17,197 nucleotides of DNA from DATAYA01 sp036272815 (GCA_036272815.1 DATAYA010000381.1:1-17197); one strand, 5' to 3'; shown: positions 7,656-15,096, counted from the stretch's first letter. Notes: a model not told the origin generated them from the sequence alone. Translations and numbers: made by a program.

Positions 7656-8999
7656 TCAGCGCATGTAGCCTTCGATCTCGTTGTTCGCCCAAGCCAGCAC
7701 CTGCTCCATGCTCTGGTTTTGGAAGCAGTATTTTGCGATCATCACGGTGTGGACGGCCTGGTTGTACATCTGCACGGCGACGTCCGGGCTCGCCTCCTGC
7801 GCCGTGACGTGCGGCGTGCTGCCGTGCCACTTGCGGATCGGGTAGTTGTAGACCGTGCCCTTGGGCGGCTCGACCTCCGACCAGATCGGGAAGTCGTCCA
7901 TGCTGTCGAAGGGCGGGATGTCGTAGCCGCTCACCGCGTTGGCGCGCGCCTCCACTTGCGGCCGCTCCATCAGATAGGTGATGAGTTCCTTCGCCGCGGT
8001 CTTGTTGCGGCTGAAGTTCCACACGCCCCAGAAATACGGCAGATAGGGGATGAACCGCCCTTTCGGACCGGCCGGGCTCGGGAACGTCCAGCTATCGGCG
8101 GCTACCTGTGGCGCGTCCCGCGTCGCCACCGCCCAGGCCGAGGGTGGGTTGAAGATCAGCGAGGACTTGCCGGAGATCAGCGCCCGGTTGTTCGAGGCGT
8201 CGTCATAGCTCAGCGTGTCCGGCGCCAGGAACGGCGTCAGCTTCTTATAGTAGTCGAGCACCTGCCGCACCGGGTCGGTCTTGACCGTGATGTTGCCCGC
8301 CTTGTCGACGAGGGTGGCGCCGAACGCCGCGAACACGCCGCCCGCGAAATCGACCGAGTCCGAGGTCTGGCCGAGGCCGATGCCGTACGGCAGGTTCTGC
8401 TGCTTCATCGACGGCCCGAGCGCCAGCAGCTTGTCGTAGGTCCAGTCGGCCCCCTCGCCGGTCGGAACTTCCTTCGCCGGATACGTCGTCGTCGGGTCCA
8501 TCCCCGCCTTCTTGAAGGCGCTGATGCGTCCGCAGGCCGGCTTGGTCTGGGTGCCGGAGCTGCTCGGCACCGCCATCCACTGCCCCTTGATCTTGGAGAG
8601 GTATTCGCAGACGGCGTTGGCCGGCCCATATTTGCCGGTCAGTTCCTTCATCACGTCGTCCATCGGCTCCAGCGACTGGGAGTGGTTGTGCACCTCCCAG
8701 GTCGGGAACGCCTCGATGTCGTGCCCGGTGCGCGCCTGCGCCTCGGCCGCGATCGTCATCAGGTTCTTGTTGCCGACCGAGGTAATGAAGTCCGCGGTCA
8801 CCTCGACCTTGTTCTTCGCCGCCCACGCGTCGACCTGCTTCTTCATGATGCCGTTCCCGGCCGGAACCCAATGGTCCCAGAAGCCGACCGAGACCTTGCC
8901 GGCCGCCGCCGCGGTGCGGATATGGACCAGCGGCAGCGCACCGGCCGCCGCCCCAATGGTCAGCGCCTTGCGCCTCGAGATGCGAGTACCGATAGCCAT
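7656..8999 (-). CDS. Extracellular solute-binding protein of CUT1 ABC importer, Tat signal
   Basis: This is the periplasmic family-1 substrate-binding protein (447 residues), the first gene of the importer operon. The N-terminus RISRRKALTIGAAAGALPLV has a twin-arginine SRR motif ahead of a hydrophobic stretch, with likely cleavage after the Ala-rich segment around residues 30-34. This suggests folded export by Tat rather than Sec. The mature part opens with VSVGFWDHWVPAGNG, as in extracellular solute-binding proteins. Aromatic residues such as those in FPTWEVHNHSQ and LPYFWGVWNFSRN could stack on a sugar-like ligand, but the ligand is not identifiable. The ATG (8997-8999) has an excellent Shine-Dalgarno sequence, AGGGAGGT at 9005-9012 on the minus strand. 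The operon promoter should lie in the 263 bases up to pcaB; no convincing promoter boxes were seen there. Confidence 0.93.
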   Translation of the reverse strand: MAIGTRISRRKALTIGAAAGALPLVHIRTAAAAGKVSVGFWDHWVPAGNGIMKKQVDAWAAKNKVEVTADFITSVGNKNLMTIAAEAQARTGHDIEAFPTWEVHNHSQSLEPMDDVMKELTGKYGPANAVCEYLSKIKGQWMAVPSSSGTQTKPACGRISAFKKAGMDPTTTYPAKEVPTGEGADWTYDKLLALGPSMKQQNLPYGIGLGQTSDSVDFAGGVFAAFGATLVDKAGNITVKTDPVRQVLDYYKKLTPFLAPDTLSYDDASNNRALISGKSSLIFNPPSAWAVATRDAPQVAADSWTFPSPAGPKGRFIPYLPYFWGVWNFSRNKTAAKELITYLMERPQVEARANAVSGYDIPPFDSMDDFPIWSEVEPPKGTVYNYPIRKWHGSTPHVTAQEASPDVAVQMYNQAVHTVMIAKYCFQNQSMEQVLAWANNEIEGYMR

Positions 9000-9225
9000 G
9001 CGTAACCTCCCTGAGCCGTGCCGTCCGGCCTATCTCGGGCGCTGCGCCCACCGCCCCGCGGCTATTGCCGCCGGGCGATCGTGCGCGCCGTGTTGTCTCA
9101 AACTAAGGCACAGTGCGGCGCCAAGCGCAATGCGGACGTGCGTCTCGGAGCCTCTGCCTCAGTGCCCCCTCGCAGCGCTCTCTCTGGAGCAGCGGCAGCG
9201 CACGCGCCGCCGTGCCGAGGGCGAG

Positions 9226-9256
9226 CGCGCGACACCGCGAGACGCGGGTTCGCGCG
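9226..9256 (-). terminator. Strong hairpin just after pcaB, probable pca operon terminator
   Basis: The outer arms cgcgcga (9226-9232) and tcgcgcg (9250-9256) pair perfectly. A two-by-two internal mismatch separates them from an inner ccgcg/cgcgg stem (9235-9239 and 9243-9247) with a three-base loop. The structure begins six bases after the pcaB stop codon on the minus strand. There is no T-tract, so termination would have to be of the U-less type, or the hairpin may only protect the 3' end of the message. It separates the pca operon from the co-directional importer operon. Confidence 0.42.
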
Positions 9257-9262
9257 GGCCGC

Positions 9263-10615
9263 TCACGACGCGGCGCACGCCGCCGCCAGCACACGGTCGA
9301 TGAACGCCTCGGCCGCGCCGAGATAATTCTCCGGCGTCACCATCGCCGCGATCGCCGCCGCGTCCAGTTGCGCCGTGACCGCCGGCTCGCGCAGCAGCGC
9401 CGCCTGCAGCGTAATGCGCTCGGCAAGCGCGCGGTCGCAGGCGGCGCGGACGGCATGGTGCGCGGCCTCGCGCCCGAGTGCCGGGGCGAGGCCCATCATC
9501 ACCGCCTCGGCCATGATGAGGCCGCCGCTCGCCTCGAGGTTCCGCCGCATCCGCGCCGGGTCGACCACCAGCCCCTCGGCGATCGTGCGTGCGTGACATG
9601 CCGCGCCATGCGCGAGGACAAAAGCCTGCGGCCCCGCCAGCATCTCCGCTTGCCACGGCCCCGTCGCGCGCTCCTGGTCGGCGGCCATCGCACCCTGCAT
9701 CACCGGCACCAGCGCCTGCACCGTGCGCGCGGCGGCGAGGATGTATTCCGACGCGATCGGGTTCCGCTTCTGCGGCATCGTGGACGACCCGCCGCGGCCG
9801 GCCTCGTGCGGCTCCGATACCTCCGCGATCTCGGTCTGGGAAAGTAGAATGATGTCGGTCGCGATCTTGGCGAGACTGCCACAGGTGAGCCCGAGGAAAC
9901 CCACCGCCTCCGCCACGCCGTCGCGCGCGACGTGCCAGGGTGCCGCCGGTGCCGCCAGACCGAGTTCGTTCGCGAGCGCCTCCATCACCGCGACACCCTT
10001 GTCGCCGAGGGATGCGAGCGTGCCGGCAGCGCCGCCGAACTGCACCACCATGGCCCGTGGGCGCAGCTCGTCGATGCGGGCAAGGTGCGCGAGGAGCGGT
10101 TGCAGCCAGACCGCGCATTTCAGTCCGAAACTTGTCGGCAGCGCGTGCTGCAGATGCGTCCTTCCCGCCATGATAGTGTGCCGGTGCGCCTCCGCGAGCC
10201 GCGCCAGCGCCGCCGCGACGGCCGCGAGTTCCGCGCGCATCAGGTCCAGGCCCGCGCGCATCTGCAACGCGGTCGCGGTGTCCATGATGTCCTGCGTCGT
10301 GGCCCCCCAATGCGACCAGCGCCCCGCCTCGCCTGCCGCGCGCGACAGCCCGCGCACCAGCCCGACCACGGGATAGCCGACGCGGCGCACGCTTGCGGCC
10401 AGTTCGGCGGTGTCGAGATTCTCGACCCGTGCCGCGCGGCCGATCGCCCCGGCCGCCTCGGCGGGGATGATCCCGAGTCCCGCCTGCGCCCGCGCCAGCG
10501 CCGCCTCGACGTCGAGCATCGCCTGAAGGTACGCGCGCTCGTCGAACACGGCGCGCATCGCGTCCGAGCCGTAGAGCGTGCCGAACACGGCGCTGTCGGC
10601 GGGATTGACCGGCAT
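9263..10615 (-). CDS. pcaB: 3-carboxy-cis,cis-muconate cycloisomerase
   Basis: PcaB converts 3-carboxy-cis,cis-muconate to 4-carboxymuconolactone, the second step of protocatechuate breakdown. The protein is 450 residues, as usual for the family, and belongs to the fumarase/aspartase superfamily. Its signature loop is GSSTMPQKRNP (residues 276-286). SHWGATTQDIMDT (about 101-113) and GRTHLQHALPTSFG (about 151-164) are the other two conserved superfamily blocks. The N-terminal segment FGTLYGSDAMRAVF is typical of PcaB as opposed to adenylosuccinate lyase. The gene starts five bases after the pcaG stop with only a weak ribosome site, which suggests coupled translation. It is the last gene of the pca operon and is followed by a stable hairpin. 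Confidence 0.95.
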   Translation of the reverse strand: MPVNPADSAVFGTLYGSDAMRAVFDERAYLQAMLDVEAALARAQAGLGIIPAEAAGAIGRAARVENLDTAELAASVRRVGYPVVGLVRGLSRAAGEAGRWSHWGATTQDIMDTATALQMRAGLDLMRAELAAVAAALARLAEAHRHTIMAGRTHLQHALPTSFGLKCAVWLQPLLAHLARIDELRPRAMVVQFGGAAGTLASLGDKGVAVMEALANELGLAAPAAPWHVARDGVAEAVGFLGLTCGSLAKIATDIILLSQTEIAEVSEPHEAGRGGSSTMPQKRNPIASEYILAAARTVQALVPVMQGAMAADQERATGPWQAEMLAGPQAFVLAHGAACHARTIAEGLVVDPARMRRNLEASGGLIMAEAVMMGLAPALGREAAHHAVRAACDRALAERITLQAALLREPAVTAQLDAAAIAAMVTPENYLGAAEAFIDRVLAAACAAS

Positions 10616-10620
10616 CGCGG

Positions 10621-11142
10621 TCAGATCGCGAAGAACACGGTCTCGTCCGCGCCCTGCAGCCGGATGTCCAGCTCCCAGGTGCCGGCGCCGCTCTCGTGCG
10701 CGATCAGCGTCGCGCGCCGCGCCGGGTCCTCCACCAGCGCCAGCACCGGGTCGTCCTCGTTCAGCCGCTCACCCGCGAGATAGGCGCGGGTGCAGAGCGT
10801 GGCGAGGATGCCGCGGGCGAGAATGCTGATGGCGAAATGCGGGGCCTGCAACCTGTTGCCGGGTCCGGGCACCGGCCCCGGCCGCAGCGTCGTGAAGCTG
10901 TATCGCCCCTGCGCGTTGGTGCCGCAGCGGCCCCAGCCGGGGAAGTGCTCCGATGCCGGCGGATCGGACTGCCACAGCTCTATCGCGGCGTCCGTCACCG
11001 GCGCGCCATCGCCGTCGGTCACGCGCCCGGTCAGCACGACGCGCTCGCCCGCGGCACCGAAGCGCGTCAGGTCGGCCATCTCCTTGTGCTCGATCAGCGC
11101 CCAATAGGGGCCGATCGTCTGGCTCGCGGTCGCAGGCGTCAC
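10621..11142 (-). CDS. pcaG: Protocatechuate 3,4-dioxygenase alpha subunit
   Basis: PcaG pairs with PcaH to form the intradiol dioxygenase that cleaves protocatechuate to 3-carboxy-cis,cis-muconate. The alpha subunit shows SQTIGPYWAL near its start, ELWQSDPPA, RCGTNAQGRYSFTTLRPG, APHFAISILARGIL and the typical C-terminus ELDIRLQGADETVFF. It lacks the iron-binding Tyr/His set, as expected for this subunit. There is no ATG in a sensible place. I chose the GTG at 11140-11142 because a GGGG-containing ribosome site lies about eight bases upstream, giving 173 residues. A TTG at 11146-11148 that overlaps the pcaH stop (TTGA) is an alternative and would add two residues. At 173-175 residues it is a little shorter than the roughly 200-residue Pseudomonas protein. 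Confidence 0.92.
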   Translation of the reverse strand: MTPATASQTIGPYWALIEHKEMADLTRFGAAGERVVLTGRVTDGDGAPVTDAAIELWQSDPPASEHFPGWGRCGTNAQGRYSFTTLRPGPVPGPGNRLQAPHFAISILARGILATLCTRAYLAGERLNEDDPVLALVEDPARRATLIAHESGAGTWELDIRLQGADETVFFAI

Positions 11143-11144
11143 GC

Positions 11145-11864
11145 TCAATGCCCCATCGGCGTCGCCGCCCGCCCGCGCAGCACCACGTCGAAGCGGTAGC
11201 CAAGCGCCCATTCCGGCCTTGTCACGCCGATGTCGAACGCGGCGATCAGGCGATCGCGCGCCGCCGCGTCCGCGACTGCGTCGAACACCGGGTCGAGCGC
11301 CAGCAGCGGATCGCCCGGAAAATACATCTGGGTGATGAGCCGCGTTGCGAAAGCGGGGCCGAAATAGCTGAAATGGATGTGGTTCGGCCGCCACGCGTTC
11401 GGATGGTTGCGCCAGGGATAGGCGCCAGGCTTGATGGTCACGAATTCGTAACAGCCACCCTCGTCGGTGAACACGCGCCCCTCACCGCGGAAATGCGGAT
11501 CGAGCGGTGCGTCGTGCTGGTCGCTCGGGTGCTGGTAGCGGCCGGCGGCGTTGGCCTGCCATATTTCTATCATCGTATGCGGCACCGGGCGCCCGTCCTC
11601 GTCGGTGATCCGGCCGCGTACGATGATGCGCTCGCCCATCGCGGCGTGCCCGTCGACGACGGACAGGTCGGCGACCGGCGGATACTGCGTGGGCGAGAAA
11701 CGCGGGCCGCTGGTCTCGGTGATGGTGTGCGGGATGGCGATTGCGGCCTGCATGGGATGGCGCCGGTGGGTGCTGCCGTATCCGGGCGTGTCGTTGTCGG
11801 GCTGCGTGCCGGACGCGGGCGCGCGGAACGGCCGTGTGTCGATGGCAGCGGCGTTGCTGTTCAT
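11145..11864 (-). CDS. pcaH: Protocatechuate 3,4-dioxygenase beta subunit
   Basis: PcaH carries the catalytic non-heme Fe(III) of protocatechuate 3,4-dioxygenase. The protein is 239 residues, a normal length. The expected ligands are all visible: Tyr110 in GRYQH, Tyr149 in GAYPW, and His162 and His164 in RPNHIHFS, with the conserved Arg159 just before. These correspond to Tyr108, Tyr147, His160 and His162 of the Pseudomonas beta subunit. RRHPMQ and IPHTITETSGPRF near the N-terminus are also typical. The start at 11862-11864 overlaps the preceding stop as ATGA. It has a ribosome site, CAGGAG at 11873-11878 on the minus strand, inside the end of the upstream gene. The frame remains open further upstream, but that stretch is out-of-frame PcaC sequence. 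Confidence 0.96.
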   Translation of the reverse strand: MNSNAAAIDTRPFRAPASGTQPDNDTPGYGSTHRRHPMQAAIAIPHTITETSGPRFSPTQYPPVADLSVVDGHAAMGERIIVRGRITDEDGRPVPHTMIEIWQANAAGRYQHPSDQHDAPLDPHFRGEGRVFTDEGGCYEFVTIKPGAYPWRNHPNAWRPNHIHFSYFGPAFATRLITQMYFPGDPLLALDPVFDAVADAAARDRLIAAFDIGVTRPEWALGYRFDVVLRGRAATPMGH

Positions 11865-13009
11865 GCGTGCATCTCCTGAAGCGTCTCCTTGGCGAGCCGC
11901 ATCGCGCTGTTCGCCGCCGGCACGCCGGCATAGGTCGAGACATGCAGCAGCATCTCGGCGATGTCGCGCGGGCTGGCACCGGTGTTCGACGTCGCGCGCA
12001 CATGCAGGCAAAACTCCTCCCGGTGTCCGAGGGCGGCCAGGATCGCCAGCGTCAGCAGGCTGCGGGTGCGGCGGTCGAGATGCGGCCGGGTCCAGACCTC
12101 GCCCCAGGCGGTGCGGGTGATGTGGGCCTGGAAGTCGCGGTCGAACGCATCCGCCGCCGCCGCGGCGCGCGCGACATGCGCCTCGCCCAGCACCGCGCGG
12201 CGCACCCCGAGGCCGGCCTCGTACAGGTCTGCCGCAGGCACGGCGAGGAACCTGCGCAGGGCCTCGGTGACCGCCTCCGGCTGCTCGACCGTCGGGATAT
12301 GCGCGGCCCCCGGCAGCACCACGAGCCGGGCGCCCGGGATCGCGTCGCGAAGCGCCTCGGCACTGGCGACCGGTGTTGCCTCGTCATGCTCGCCCACCAC
12401 GACCAGCGCGGGCAGGCGCAGGCGGCGCGTGGCGGCCGCCAGATCGGCCGCGGCGATCGCCTCGGCGGCGGCGGCATAGCCCTCGGGCGGCGTCCGCCGC
12501 AGCATCGCGCGCAGGCCGGCGGCATCGGGGGTTTCGCGGAAACCGGACGTGACCCAGCGCGAAAGCACCGCCTCCTCGATCGCTTCGGTGCCGTGGGCGC
12601 GGACAATGGCGGCGCGGTCACGCCAGGCCTGCGGCGGCAGGATCGCGAGGGCGGTGTCGACCAGCGCCAGGGAGGCGACCCGCTCCGGTGCGGCATGCGC
12701 CATCGCCTGCGCGATCATGCCGCCGATCGAGATGCCCGCGACATGCGCCCGCGCGATGCCGAGGGCGTCCAGCAACGCCCACGCATCCGCCGCGAGACCG
12801 GCGATCGTGTAGGGGCCCTGTGTGGCCTCGGTCAGGCCGTGGCCGCGCAGATCGGGCCGGATGATGCGAAAGCCGGTCGCCAGCGCGGCCGCCGGCGCGT
12901 CCCAGATCGCCGCCGTGGTGCCCAGCGAGTGCAGCATCAGCAGTGCCGGCGCGCCGGGCGGCCCGTCCTGCCGGACATGGATCGCGATGCCGTTCGCGCG
13001 CAGGAACAC
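11861..13009 (-). CDS. pcaL: Fused 3-oxoadipate enol-lactonase / 4-carboxymuconolactone decarboxylase (PcaD-PcaC)
   Basis: This single 382-residue protein carries two consecutive steps of the beta-ketoadipate pathway. Residues 1 to about 260 form an alpha/beta-hydrolase, the enol-lactone hydrolase PcaD. Its triad is Ser94 in GISIGG, Asp209 in VVGEHDE and His237 in GAAHIP. Residues from about 263 to the end form the PcaC decarboxylase, beginning LYEAGLGVRRAVLGEAHV and containing RTRSLLTLAILAALGHREEFCLHVRA. The decarboxylase thus produces the substrate of its own N-terminal partner. The start is a GTG at 13007-13009 with a very strong ribosome site, GGGGAGGT at 13016-13023 on the minus strand; the open frame further upstream does not look like protein. 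It is the first gene of the pca operon and overlaps pcaH by four bases. Such fusions are known as PcaL in actinobacteria. Confidence 0.93.
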   Translation of the reverse strand: MFLRANGIAIHVRQDGPPGAPALLMLHSLGTTAAIWDAPAAALATGFRIIRPDLRGHGLTEATQGPYTIAGLAADAWALLDALGIARAHVAGISIGGMIAQAMAHAAPERVASLALVDTALAILPPQAWRDRAAIVRAHGTEAIEEAVLSRWVTSGFRETPDAAGLRAMLRRTPPEGYAAAAEAIAAADLAAATRRLRLPALVVVGEHDEATPVASAEALRDAIPGARLVVLPGAAHIPTVEQPEAVTEALRRFLAVPAADLYEAGLGVRRAVLGEAHVARAAAAADAFDRDFQAHITRTAWGEVWTRPHLDRRTRSLLTLAILAALGHREEFCLHVRATSNTGASPRDIAEMLLHVSTYAGVPAANSAMRLAKETLQEMHA

Positions 13010-13030
13010 CGCGCCACCTCCCCTTATGCC

Positions 13031-13067
13031 GGTCAAGCGTGCGGCTGGGGAAGGGCAGGGGTCAAGC
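13031..13067. repeat. 8-bp direct repeat upstream of the pca operon
   Basis: The sequence ggtcaagc occurs at 13031-13038 and again at 13060-13067, 29 bases apart (close to three helical turns), just ahead of the ribosome site of the first pca gene. An inverted 6-bp pair, gtgcgg (13039-13044) and ccgcac (13072-13077), is interleaved with it. The position suits a regulator site, but no pca regulator gene is present and the sites do not match any operator I can name. Chance is a real alternative. Confidence 0.3.
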
Positions 13068-13076
13068 CGGACCGCA

Positions 13077-14912
13077 CTACTCCCCGGCCAGCTCCCGCCG
13101 CCGCCGGTCGAGTTCCTCGCTGTAGCGCCGCAGCGCATACTGCTCGGTCAGCATCCCGATCACCCGCATCGTCTCGGCGCCGTCCACCACCGCGAGCGCG
13201 TCGCTCTCGGCCGTCTCGAACACTGCGATCGCTTCCTTGACCGTCATCTGCGGCAGCAGCACGGTCTTCGGAAAATGGACGATTTCCGAGACGCGCGTGA
13301 CCTCCTCGCCGACCGCGTGCGCCTCCGAGACCAGCACGATGCCGGCATAGCGATCCTTCTCGTCGACCGCGATCACCCGCTGCGTCGAGCCGAGCGGGAA
13401 ATCGCGGCGGAAGCCGGTCAGTGCCGCGTCGGCGCGCACCGTGCGCACCTCCCGCCGCATCATCCGCCCGACCGTCAGGTTGCGCATCCAGCCGATATCG
13501 ACCGCGCTGCGGATCGCTTCGCCCCGCAGATGGAACCGCCAGGTCGCGAACGAGTAGCCGAAGGTCCGCCGCACGGTGAGCGAGGACACCACCGCGGCCG
13601 CGAGCACCGCGACCGTCATCGGCAGGCTGCCCGTGCTTTCGAGTGCGAGGAATGCCATGGTCAGCGGGCCGCCGACGATCGCGACGGCAAGCCCGCTCAT
13701 GCCGACGACCGCACATACCACCGGCGGCAGCGCCTGCTGGACGGTGACCATCGCGAGCACGCCGGCGAACAGCTTGCCCAGCAGCGCGCCCAGGAACAGC
13801 GACGCGAAAAATAGGCCGCCGCGAAAGCCGGTGCCGATCGAGACCGCCGACGCGCACGCCTTCAGCACCAGCAGCAGCGCCACGTAGCGCAGCGCGTACG
13901 GCGCATCGAGCGAGACCCGCAGCGCCTCGTGGCCGGAAGAGAGCACATGCGGCGAGATTAGCCCGAACAGACCGAGCACGACCCCGCCCAGCATCGGACG
14001 CAGCCAGGCCGGCACCTTGGAGCGGCGGAAACCCTCCTCGATCAGCGTGACGCCCCGCATGATCGCGATGCCGACCAACGCGCAGATCATGCCCAGCGCC
14101 AGGATCGGCAGATAGTCGATCGGCTCGATCGCGGAGGGGACCCGGATATCGAAGCCGGGCGCCCCGCCGGTGAGCAGCCGGTTGGTGAGCACGGCGGCGA
14201 TTGCGGACATGACGACGGGGGCCAGCGTCGCCAGCGAGTAGGTGCCGATAATCAGCTCGAAGCCGTAGAAGGCGCCGGTCAGCGGCGCGTTGAATGCCGC
14301 CCCGATCGCGCCCGCGGCACCGCAGCCGACCAGCAGCCGCAGATCGTTGCGCCGCACCCGGAAGCTGCGGCCCGACTTCGAGCCCAGCGCCGCGCCGATC
14401 TGGGCATAGCCGGCCTCCAGCCCAACCGAGGCGCCGCCGCCGTTCGAGACCATCGTCTGGACCACGACGATCAGGCTGTCCATCACCGACATCTGGCCGC
14501 CATAGAGGGCATTGGCCTCGATCGGGTCGACCGCCCGCCGCGGCCACCAGCGGCTGAGCAGGAGGCCGATCCCGCCCATCGCGACCCCGGCCAGGACCGG
14601 GACCGCGACCGTGCGCACCGGGTCGAGCGAGACCATGCCCGACAGCCGCTCCCCGGGGGGCAGGAGGAAGAGCACCTGATGGGCGAAATCGGTGATGAGG
14701 TTCATCACCACGACCATGATGCCGGACAGCACGCCGACGCAGGCGGCCAGCGCCACGAGCCAGATCTCGTCGGCGCGGACGAGGGCGCGCAGTGTCTGCG
14801 GCGCGTGCAGCACCGCCTCGCCCAGGGCGCGCCGCGCGCGCTCCGGCCGGGTGGCCCGGTCGCGGGCCGCGGACTTGCCCGCCGTACCCGTGCTTCCCGA
14901 GAAACCCCTCAT
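13077..14912 (-). CDS. ClC-family chloride/anion transporter with C-terminal CBS domains
   Basis: This 611-residue inner-membrane protein has the ClC fold followed by a cytoplasmic CBS pair. Hydrophobic helices run from about residue 50 to 450, and the CBS region is about 465-600. The gating glutamate segment is GASVGLEAGYAQIGA (Glu166). The later blocks FNAPLTGAFYGFE (207-219), GTGFRGGLFFASLFLG (360-374) and GMSGLAVAIVGGPLTMAFLALE are recognisable ClC elements. The usual GSGIP filter motif is replaced by GGQMS (138-142), and GxFxP reads GLFFA (366-370). The position of the internal proton glutamate of E. coli ClcA (Glu203) appears to be Leu220. The protein may be a channel or an exchanger; the sequence does not decide. 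It ends 67 bases before the pca operon. The ATG at 14910-14912 has only a weak ribosome site, so a slightly different start is possible. Confidence 0.9.
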   Translation of the reverse strand: MRGFSGSTGTAGKSAARDRATRPERARRALGEAVLHAPQTLRALVRADEIWLVALAACVGVLSGIMVVVMNLITDFAHQVLFLLPPGERLSGMVSLDPVRTVAVPVLAGVAMGGIGLLLSRWWPRRAVDPIEANALYGGQMSVMDSLIVVVQTMVSNGGGASVGLEAGYAQIGAALGSKSGRSFRVRRNDLRLLVGCGAAGAIGAAFNAPLTGAFYGFELIIGTYSLATLAPVVMSAIAAVLTNRLLTGGAPGFDIRVPSAIEPIDYLPILALGMICALVGIAIMRGVTLIEEGFRRSKVPAWLRPMLGGVVLGLFGLISPHVLSSGHEALRVSLDAPYALRYVALLLVLKACASAVSIGTGFRGGLFFASLFLGALLGKLFAGVLAMVTVQQALPPVVCAVVGMSGLAVAIVGGPLTMAFLALESTGSLPMTVAVLAAAVVSSLTVRRTFGYSFATWRFHLRGEAIRSAVDIGWMRNLTVGRMMRREVRTVRADAALTGFRRDFPLGSTQRVIAVDEKDRYAGIVLVSEAHAVGEEVTRVSEIVHFPKTVLLPQMTVKEAIAVFETAESDALAVVDGAETMRVIGMLTEQYALRRYSEELDRRRRELAGE

Positions 14913-15065
14913 GGCAGCGCCAAACCCGAAGCAGACAACGGCAGCACGCAGGCGGCGAATGCCGCCGGCACCCCGATCAGGCCCTTGTGGAACCGCTCAC
15001 GCGGGCGCGCAACCCGTCACTACGCTCTCGCGGTAAATAAACCGTAGCGAAGTCGTGATGAACGC

Positions 15066-15085
15066 CGGCCGAAGCGATCCGGCCG
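15066..15085 (-). terminator. Hairpin after the aminotransferase gene, possible terminator
   Basis: Two 6-bp arms cggccg (15066-15071 and 15080-15085) pair across an eight-base loop, 11 bases past the aminotransferase stop codon on the minus strand. There is only a short T-containing stretch after it and no proper T-tract. The rest of the 184-base gap up to the ClC gene holds an AT-richer patch around 15035-15050 but no clear promoter. Confidence 0.3.
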
Positions 15086-15096
15086 CAAAACCTCCA

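Noticed and set aside
7719..9005. Plus-strand open frame opposite the solute-binding protein gene
   Set aside because: It is an antisense shadow rich in Arg and His, without signal, motif or ribosome site.
9090..9140. Possible sigma-70 promoter for the importer operon (TTGCGC and TAGTTT on the minus strand)
   Set aside because: The spacer is about 19 bases and both boxes match poorly, so it is no better than chance.
11741..13240. Plus-strand open frame opposite the PcaD-PcaC fusion
   Set aside because: It is the antisense of a well-supported fused enzyme and has no recognisable domain.
15035..15066. AT-rich patch upstream of the ClC gene as a promoter
   Set aside because: TTCATC and TATTTA are 17 bases apart, but each matches only about half of the consensus.
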